43,298 nt of DNA. Source: Monoraphidium neglectum (Eukaryota > Chlorophyta > Chlorophyceae > Sphaeropleales > Selenastraceae). Within the stretch, counting starts at the first letter, position 1. The number at the start of each line of letters is the position of its first letter. Shown in pieces: positions 35,554-43,298 of this stretch. The stretch lies in the NCBI RefSeq assembly GCF_000611645.1, contig NW_014013544.1:1802-45099 (forward strand), written 5' to 3'. The notes beneath the pieces were generated by a model. That model was not told where the DNA came from. It saw nothing but the letters and a program-made list of their open reading frames with translations, and searched no databases. Both the position numbers and the translations under genes were made by a program.

Positions 35554-37285
35554 CGTGGAAGAGGGTAGCCGGGTGCTCCTGTGCGCACGCGTGGCCGGAT
35601 GGGTTGGCAGCGTAATCAGGTCCTTCGGTGCATACCAGCTTGCGCAAGGGGCACTGGACGATGACGCGCTGCCCACACGGTTCAAATTTACAGCTGTACA
35701 TTCAGCTCTGCGCTGGTATGCTGCTGCAGTCGTGAGCTTGTGGCGTAGATGAGTTTGGTGGCAGCACACCTGGGGGCTGCAGCTGATCTACACCAGCAGA
35801 GGGTGACAGAGACGACGGGCTTGCGCAATGTGATGTTGACTACGGTGATGAGGTCGATTAATTGATGGATTTACAATAAGCTCTTCGCAAGCAGTCGCTA
35901 AAGAATGTCCCGGACAAATGGCGCGAAAGGTTGAGCCGAGGTGGCCGGTGACTCTCGGCCACCCATCCCGACCACGCGTCGTGCGACGTTGTACGTTGAA
36001 AAATATTTGATCACGCATAAGCAATGGGTCATGTTTGAAAAGGCACCTGACCTCGCAGCGCGGCACCAGGGCCAGACAACCTGTGACTCAGTGACACAGT
36101 CCACAAATCACTTGCTTTCATGCCTTTTCATGCAATTATAATCAAGCAAACGGGGGACATTCATCCATCACTCGCTCACACTTGCAGGTGAAAGGACTGC
36201 GTGTCCCTGCCCGGAGACGGCTGCGCCTCAGTACTCCAGTACGTTGGAGGGGGGGCAGGGGAGGCTGCTGAGCTGCGTGGCACCCTTGGGGGCTTTTCGA
36301 TGCGTCTGCACCAAAGTCATCAACGTAATCTTGTGTGCATGGCACGGGTCCACACAGGTCTGGCTAGGTGCCAGAATCACACCGGCCTCAAGACCAGTGC
36401 TCATTTCCGCAAACTTGTGTGGCCAGCGGTCGGGCCTGCCAAATGCCAGGGGTTGGCCCTGCCAACCATTTGTACCACATGATAAGGGACACCTTACATT
36501 AGCATGTGTACGACATGTATCAGCATATCCGTGACTGAAGGGCTTGCTGGGGGCTATGTTGCTTGTGAGCGTGTGTAGACCGGCTCACTTGAGGCATTTG
36601 TTTGCAGGCATACATTCGGCTGCCAAGAAACACAGCAACGATGTGCGATAAATACAGTGCTGTGCGTGCTGGCAGCAGGAGCGGTGACGAGCACGTGACA
36701 TCCTACTCGCGTGCTGCGGCAACCCCCACTCGGCATGTATGACAACAACAACACCGCAATGCTGCTGCTGGCGTCTGGTGGTTCTGATTTGGATAGGCTG
36801 TAATTGTGATTTGGTTGCGCTTTATGTTCTTATGGAGCTGAACGCGTGTGCACCAAGTCACCTTATCATATCATATCCACATCCCGACACCGCCTTTTGG
36901 CAATTTCACTGCAAAGGATGTTGCGACGCGCTTCAGAGCAAGCAGCGGGCTGCAACCGCGACTTCCCTTGCCCCTCAACTAGCGCTGCCATCATTGTAAC
37001 AGCAGCTGCGGCTTGGTCTCGAGTTGCCCTGCACTCTGCCATCGTGCTTGCACCTCAATCAGGACTGTGTTTTTGTTACCATGGGCTCGGGCCCTTCACA
37101 ATTGTGAAACTCGGCTGCAAAATCAGCCTGCTCAACCCAACGACCACATCCAAGCAGCAGCCACGACCAAAAAATTCGACCGCAGCTCTCAAAAACGCAG
37201 GGCTCGGCCCCCACCAGCCTTGCAGCGCCATGCAGAGCGCGAGGGCAGGCGGGTGCATGCGAAGCGAGCAGGGGTCGGCAGGCAG
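35554..37285. other. 1.7 kb intergenic, no gene seen
   Basis: It lies between the 5' end of the secreted-protein gene and the 3' end of the LPA1-related gene. It is AT-richer than its surroundings in parts (35850-36150, 36600-36900). Frames up to 182 codons (36846-37394, plus) have no recognisable domain or splice support. Confidence 0.45.
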
Positions 37286-38382
37286 TTACCACGGCATCTT
37301 GATGCCGAAGAAGTTGCCAGCCTTCGGCTGGAATCGCTGCACCAGGGCCTGGGGGTTGATAGTGTACAGTGCATGGCGCAGAAATTCGGCATAAAGTGGA
37401 GAGGGGAGGGCGCGAGGGCGAGCACAAGCGGGCCAGCGCAGGGTAGGGGAGGGTGAGCTGGAGCCCCACAACCCGGCGCAGGACAGCACAAAGCAAGGGC
37501 CCCGGCAGGCAAGGCACAGGCATATGGCAAGGCTAGAATGGGCCGCGCGCCTGCCCCAGAAAAACCCAGCGCAGCGCCGAGGCTAACAGCACAGCGTTTG
37601 CGCAACACTCAGCCCCACACCCAGGCGGATCCCAATAGAGGTCTGCGAACTTCTCACCGAGAACCGGGGGTCCTGCCTAATCAGCTCCAGGTCGGGGTCG
37701 GTCAAGATCTGGTCAAAGTCCGCGTAGCCCGCCTCCATGGACGCTATGTGTGGGGGGGAGGGAAAAATTTTTGAAAAGCAGGGGGTGGTATGGAACGTTT
37801 GGGCCCAGGTCGTGCTGAACGGGGTATGCGGCGAATGTGGATGGACGTGGGGCCGCCTCAGGCGGAGCCGCCAGGAGCGCAGACACAGGCTTGCAGCGCG
37901 TTCCGTGCGGCCGGCCCTGGCCAGCGGCAGCCAAGCCTCAGAGCCAGGCGCCGCTCGCGAGGCAAACGCCACAGCATAACGCATCAGCTCTACCGCAGCC
38001 CACAATGTACAGCAGCGCCTCTGGCCGCCACGCAGGCAGAAGCACGGCCCCCGGCGCACCTGACAGCGCCAGCAGCCCCTCCCGCGCCTCCCCCAGCCGC
38101 GAGTGGCAGCACGCGATGTTGAACAGCGCCGCCATCTTCTCGCCGTCGCTGACGAGGCGCGGCTTGTCCCTGAAGCGCTTCACGCCAGTGCCAGGCAGCG
38201 TCAGCGCCTTCTGGAACACGGGCAGCGCCTGGGCCCACCTGACGGAAGCGGATCAGCGTGGTTATGGGGCGCAGGCTTGATCATTGGGACCCATGGTGCA
38301 CGTGTATTGTGCGTGTATGAGCGTGTGCGTGTGTGAGAGAGGGAGAGAGAACTTGTGTGTGTGTGTGTGTGTGAGTGCGTCC

Positions 38383-38426
<44 letters not shown>

Positions 38427-39589
38427 GCATGTGTGTGCGTTTGTGCATGTGTGTGTGTGTGTAAGTGCGTGTGCGTGTGTGCATATGTGTGTGTAAGTGC
38501 GTGTGTGTGTGTGTGTGTGCGCGCGCGCAGGAGAGCCCCAGGGGCGCGCATCGCGAGGCGCAGGAGCCTGCTACCTGCGCGTGGCTGTGTGCCGTCCAGC
38601 AAAGGTCGCACGCCCAGCGCGGCTGCCGCTTGGGCGGCTACACGCACAGACGACGTGCTGCTGTTGCGACGAGGGCGAGCGATCAGCGGGGCCCCGGGGC
38701 GCAACCGCTCACTTGTCCTGCTTGCAGAGCACGAGGCCCAGATCAATGGCCTCCTTGGCTGTCTCGGGCTCGTCGAAATCGAAGGCCGAGGTTGACACGT
38801 CCCTGGTCTCATCAGCAGCCCTGGTTGAGTTGGTGTGTGGGTGGTGTTGTGAGGTGTTGAGGTGCAACACGCGGACCGCCGCTCCGCTGCCCGATCACTT
38901 GGAGGTGGCAGGATTCGGAGTATCTTCTATGGCGGCATACATCAGGGACAGATCTGAGGGAGTGCCTGCTTGTGTGAGGCAAGATCGGTGCTCGTACTAT
39001 GCGCCCCATCTGCTGGGCCACAGACCGCAGCGGCCGCAGCGGCCGCAGCGGCCCCTTTCCACTCGCCAGCAACCCTTTTTGTGTCAATGCCAGCAACTGA
39101 CTGGATATTTTCGTGCTCCGACGGCCACTGCGCCTGCACACCAGGGACCCCGTGACAGCTGCCACAGCTCAGCGGTGGTGCTGGAGCGGTGCCTGCGCCT
39201 GCGCTTGCACAGGAGGCGCTCACCCTGCCCTCACGCCAGCCCGAGACGCCCGCAGCCGCTGCGCCACGCTGCTGCCGCTGACGCTGCGCTGCTGGACCCC
39301 TGCTGCCGCTGCCTGCCGCGTCGAAAAGGGAGCCCTGGCCGCGCTGTGGTGGCGATGAACAAGCATGTGGCGCACCGCAGGTGTGCGAGGGGTCCTCCGA
39401 TTAATGTGCGGAAGGAAGTACAGTCGTGCGCATGCACACACCAGCAGCATCCACGCTCGGTGCCGCCGTGGCACCCTGCCCTGACGGTTGTGCCGCTGAG
39501 GAAAGTTGCAGCCCGTAAACTTACCTTTGAGACCTTCGTGCGCCTGACCGCACTGCCACCCGCTGTCCCGCGCTCAGGAGGGAAGCCAT
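37286..39589 (-). CDS. Plastid TPR protein related to LOW PSII ACCUMULATION 1 (LPA1)
   Basis: Six exons (39589-39525, 39343-39224, 38820-38713, 38238-38060, 37743-37658, 37348-37286) join in phase to 206 residues. The first 60 or so residues are rich in Arg, Ala and Ser with almost no acidic residues ([19 protein letters not shown]...), a typical chloroplast transit peptide. TPR units follow: [38 protein letters not shown] and [23 protein letters not shown]. The LPA1-type end is [25 protein letters not shown] and [13 protein letters not shown]. In Arabidopsis, LPA1 is a thylakoid protein that binds D1 and assists photosystem II assembly. This protein lacks the C-terminal membrane helices of LPA1 and is about half its length, so it is a relative and perhaps soluble. 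A PSII role is inference. It is divergent from the mitochondrial carrier gene. Confidence 0.82.
38318..38528. repeat. (TG)n-rich tract with a short (GA)n in the LPA1-related gene
   Basis: About 200 bp of TGTGTG with GAGAGA near 38335-38350 and a CGCGCGC end fill the intron between exons 3 and 4. On the gene strand it reads as CA-rich. Confidence 0.9.
39026..39052. repeat. Three copies of CGCAGCGGC in an intron
   Basis: A nine-base unit around CGGCCGCAG is repeated three times in tandem in the second intron of the LPA1-related gene. Confidence 0.85.
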
Positions 39590-40218
39590 CTTTGCAGTTC
39601 CCGATCTACAGAGATTCCTACGCTGCTCTCAGCAGTAGTTTCAAAGCTGCGTAATCTCACTTTGAGACAAAAAGAGGCTTGTATGGGTGCTGCTTCACGC
39701 TCGGACTGTAAATGCTGTGCCTCCCTGTATCCTTGGTTTGATTGCAGCATGTTCAAGGAGGCGTACGTCCGCTTGAAATATACTCTCATCTTACCGACCG
39801 CTCATTCTACTCCCGACCTATTGCACCAGCGCGACGGCTGCCTCCACCCTCCCTACCAAGCAACCATCAGTCCACTAGCTCAACTTGGTCGATATTTGGC
39901 ATATTAGATTTCATTTTAACCTGCACCACAAGCAGGGTTGAGCCCAGCCAGCTGCACGCGGCGGGCAGCAGGAGCAGCAAGTGCGGGGCGGCAGCACCCT
40001 GGGCTGGAGCCCAGCTGCACGCTGCAACTCGCAGGCCACCTACACAGGCGCCGTGCTTTGTACCGGACACCGTGAACCTATATACAACAGCCGCCTGCTG
40101 TGGAGCGGCGCTGCGTTGGGCGCCTGCGTGCCGCCGTGGACTCGCCGAGTGAGTCGCACCCCGACCAAGCGCAGTCAGCAGCAGTGGCAGCGGCAGCGGC
40201 TGCGGCAACGCCAACAAC
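39590..40218. promoter_or_regulatory. Divergent promoter region shared by the LPA1-related and carrier genes
   Basis: Start codons of two opposite-strand genes are 629 bp apart, so both promoters and 5' UTRs must lie here. An AT-richer core around 39750-39930 is flanked by GC-rich sequence. No TATA box can be named with confidence. Confidence 0.55.
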
Positions 40219-42985
40219 ATGGCGCCGCAGCAGCAGAGCCTGGTGACGCCGCTGGAGCACACGGGCATCGGCGCAGCGGCGGGGATGTTTGAGGTCTGCG
40301 TGATGCAGCCGACCGTGGCTTTCAAAAACGCCCTGCAGGTGCGAGGTCGTCGTCGGTGATGTTCTTGTGGATGTTGTTGATTTCAGCGTGCATGCGCGGC
40401 CTTCCAGCTGCATGGGGACTTGAATACTGCAAAGGATTACCGCATGCGCATGAGGCGGCCAGCTCCGCAAGCCGTGTGCAGCCGCGGCGCCGCATGCGGG
40501 CGCACACAGACGCAAAAGCGGGCCCCGGACGCATACGTGTGTTTGTGTTCAAGCGCACATGCTGAGCGTCCAACTGCGTCGCTGCGCCGCAGGAGGGGCG
40601 GCCGCTGCCGCGGACGCCGCTGGCGCTGTACAGAGGCCTAGTGGTGAGGGTGGCGGCGCGAGCGTGCCCACTGCCGAGCGTGGCTCTCGTGGAACGGCCT
40701 TTTATGGGGTGTTCCTGTATGCGTGACGGCGCGATATGTTGGAGCATAAGGGCTGTGCGTGCTCTGCGGGTGCTGGGGGGAGGGGCCGAAGGGTGGCAGG
40801 AGCGGCGGCACCCCTTGCGCGCGCTGTATACCACTTTGTTTCCAAGCATCCACGGGGCCGCGCGCGCGAGAGGCGTGGCGTTTAGACGCGCCTTGGGCTC
40901 GTTTTGAAGGCGTGGATGTCCTGCATGTGAGCAGCTGTCTGGCGGCCCCTAAGCTCACGGTTTCGTCCGCATCCGACCAGCCAGGCCTCCAAATCACGGC
41001 ACGCCCCCGCTCATCCGTCCGCCCGCCGCGCGGGCGCCGCCCTCCCATATTCCTCCTGGCGCCACCCGCCCTGCCTCACAGATCAACTGCTGTAGCATGG
41101 CCCCCATCACGGCCAGCCAGTTTGGCACCAGCCGCATCCTCGAGAATGCGATCGTCCAGTGAGCGGAAAAAGATAAAGCCGCACCCCTAGCGCTCGCCCG
41201 GCCAGCTGGATGGTGCTCTAATTTTGAGCCGCCGAGCCCGCCGTGGCTGCATGTGGGTCTGCCCTGCCAATTCGCATCGCTGGGTCGCGCAGCAGCAGGG
41301 CCTGACTCCAAGAGCAGCGGCCGCGCTGTGCGCTTTCACCCAAGCCTCCCATTAAAGGCTCCTGATGCCCCATGTGCACCCCATCAGGTATACTGGAAAT
41401 GACATCACCAGCGTGGGGCGCTTCGCGAGTGCGGCGGGCGCAGGCAGCGTCAGCGCGCTGATCGGTGGGCGCGCGGCTGCAGCGGGCCGAGGGGACGCGC
41501 TGCGCTGCCCCGCCTTACTTGCTGTGTCTGCAGCCCAACAGCGGCGTGACGGCAATCGCCGCTGTGGCCTCTTCTCATTGGGGGTCTTGCAGGCACAGCA
41601 TTTTTGTAGCCAGCGGGGGGCAGGCACATGGGGAGGGAGGACGGGCAAAACACGGTTGCAGCCCCGGCCTTGGCCCTGCTCTTCAATACCCAGCCAAGTT
41701 GGTTCGTTTAGCCGCTCCACATTGATTAGCGCCGTGCTTACACAACCGTCTGTTGCGCAATGTGCCTTCCCAGGGTCACCCACCGAGCTGATTATTATCC
41801 AGCAGCAGGTGCGGCAGGGGCGGCCAGGAAGCTTCCTGGGCGGCGATCGGTCACCGCGCTGCGCCTGCCGCTGCCCGCACCCTGTTGCACTGCCCGCACG
41901 CCGCGCCCACCCACCTGTTGCCTCTGCCACACCGCCCACAAACCTTGCCCTTTACCCCCCACCCAAGCTCGGGGCCGTTGCAAGATCATCCCCCACCCCC
42001 GGCACCCTTCCTGCCCTGATGCCAGTGCGTCAATGCCCTTGTATCATCATGTCATGCCGCCCCCCCCCCAAAAAAAAAACGCCCCAGAAAAACCTGACGC
42101 CCCTGGCCACCGAGGTCAGGCGGTTCTTCAGCACCTACTCCGCCCACTCAATTTACCGCGGCCTGGTGCGTGATCTTACTGCGATCTGGTGGTGATCTGG
42201 GCGCAGTCTGGGTGTCTTATGTTTAGGGAGAGCGGCGATAGACCGCTGCCCCTGCTGGAAGCTGTGCTGCGCACCACCGTTGTCCCTTCCACCACCAAAC
42301 GCATCGCGTCCAGTGTTTGACCTTTCAGCGCACGTTTCAACGCACCTGCCAACAGCGCGTCCTGCCCACGAATCCAGACGAATGCATACACACCCAACCC
42401 CGGCGCCAACCAGTTTGCAAAACATAACCCTGCCCATCCAAACCCCAGGCTCCCTGCATCGGCCGCGAGACGCTGTATGCCGGCGGCTACCTGGGGCTGT
42501 GCCCTGTGCTGTACGACATACTGCGCGCCAAGGTGCGCGCCCGCGCCTGGCGCCCGCATGCCGCACACGGCATGGGTTTTGGACCAAGAATGAGGGGTCT
42601 GCATGAGCTTGGTTCCTCATCTTGGTCTTCTGAGGGTCCCTGGGGCCCGGTTGTCTCAGCACCACATAGGACACGGCGGGGCGGCGGCAAAAAGCCTCGA
42701 GCCGCGGCGCAGGTGGCGGGGCCGCGGCCTGCGCCGCGCCTGGCGGTCGCGGGCCCGGCAGTGAGCGGCGGCACGCGGGGCTGGGCTACTGCGCGCGGGA
42801 ACTTGCTACTAAACACCCCACTTCCACCCCAACGTTTCCAAACCTTCCCGCCACTTTTCAAATCCATTCGAAACGCACCCCAGGAGTACTCCACCAGCAG
42901 CGCGATGATCGTGTCGGGCATCGTGGGCGGCGTGTTTGCCTCTGCGGCGTCGCACCCCTTCGACACTGTCAAGACCCGCATGCAG
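40219..42985 (+). CDS. Mitochondrial carrier family protein, 3' end outside the window
   Basis: Eight exons (40219-40338, 40593-40643, 41082-41158, 41388-41464, 41774-41808, 42088-42165, 42449-42532, 42884-42985 or slightly beyond) are all in phase, 208 codons so far. The start ATG is the first Met after an in-frame TGA at 40150-40152. The three-repeat carrier pattern is clear: EVCVMQPTVAFKNALQ, ALYRGL, FGTSRILENAIVQ; then GAGSVSALIGSPTELIIIQQQ, SIYRGLAPCIGRETLYAGGYLG; then VGGVFASAASHPFDTVKTRMQ. Only the third repeat has the full PxDxxK signature. The first (PTVAFK) lacks the acid and the second (PTELII) lacks the base. Such asymmetric signatures occur in a poorly studied subgroup of carriers in algae and protists, and the substrate cannot be inferred. 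The remaining helix or helices should follow beyond 43298. Confidence 0.85.
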
Positions 42986-43298
42986 GCGCGTGCGTGGCGC
43001 TGCGAAGGGCCCACCCTTGCCGCGCGGGCTTGACCCTTTCCCTTTGCGGGGCTCCAATCCTGCTCGTTGCCCGTCCTCCGCTGGCTCCTTGCGCTCTGTG
43101 ACTGGCCACGTTGCCTGCCTATCAAGTCAAGCATCAAATGCAGCTCAAGTCCCCAGGTCCCAATCATGATTTTGTGCCCAATGCCAATCACGCGGCGGCC
43201 CCAACCTCCTACTCACCCGGACGTATGTGTACATATGCCCGGGGATTTGACGCCCCCCACCCCTCAACTTTACCCCCACCCCTCACCCCTACCCACAC
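42986..43298. other. Carrier intron up to the right edge
   Basis: After the HPFDTVKTRMQ exon, donors at 42992 (GTGCGT) or nearby lead into sequence with no further recognisable carrier exon. C-rich repeats (ACCCCTCACCCCTACCC) close the window. Confidence 0.5.

Noticed and set aside
38497..39654. Plus-strand open frame of 385 codons
   Set aside because: It lies antisense to the LPA1-related gene, begins in a TG repeat and has no recognisable domain. The minus-strand exons are in phase and match a family.

Overview
This window looks like nuclear DNA of a photosynthetic unicellular eukaryote, most likely a green alga (Chlorophyta). Genes are broken by many short introns with GTGAGC/GTGAGT-type donors and CAG acceptors. 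Several gene families fit this lineage: an MLO-type seven-helix protein, an LPA1-related plastid TPR protein, a GCK-domain protein and a plant-type agmatine deiminase. Introns are full of (TG)n/(CA)n and CAG/CTG repeats. I saw no bacterial operon, phage gene, CRISPR array or credible tRNA/rRNA. Exon models were built by hand from reading frame, splice-site phase and family motifs; no alignment or search was run.

Left third (1-9.8 kb): a hydrophobic exon cut by the left edge (-), a small secreted Ser/Pro-rich arabinogalactan-like protein (-), an unrecognised two-exon fragment (-), then a tandem duplication. Its first copy is a complete A-type iron-sulfur carrier gene (ISCA1 type, -). Its second copy keeps the same introns and exon lengths but has lost the cysteines that define the family.

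Middle (9.8-26 kb): a GT61/DUF563 glycosyltransferase (+), converging on a GCK-domain CX2C protein (-), which is divergent from a small ankyrin protein (+) containing a probable GC-AG intron. Next comes a 12-exon MLO-family gene (+) whose cytosolic loop between the predicted fifth and sixth helices is enlarged to about 490 residues. That loop carries Pro/Ala/His/Leu repeats, polyglutamine and a short helical segment recalling OPR/FASTK-type organelle RNA-binding proteins.

Right part (28-43.3 kb): agmatine deiminase (-), a secreted protein of unknown family with a second probable GC-AG intron (-), a plastid-targeted LPA1-related TPR protein (-), and a mitochondrial-carrier-family gene (+) that runs off the right edge. 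The last two share a 629-bp divergent promoter region.

The genes do not form one pathway. They cover housekeeping functions (Fe-S assembly, polyamine synthesis, photosystem biogenesis, mitochondrial transport, glycosylation) plus MLO. The points most worth following up are the cysteine-less ISCA paralogue, the MLO loop insertion, the two phase-supported GC-AG introns and an unresolved splice-phase problem in agmatine deiminase.
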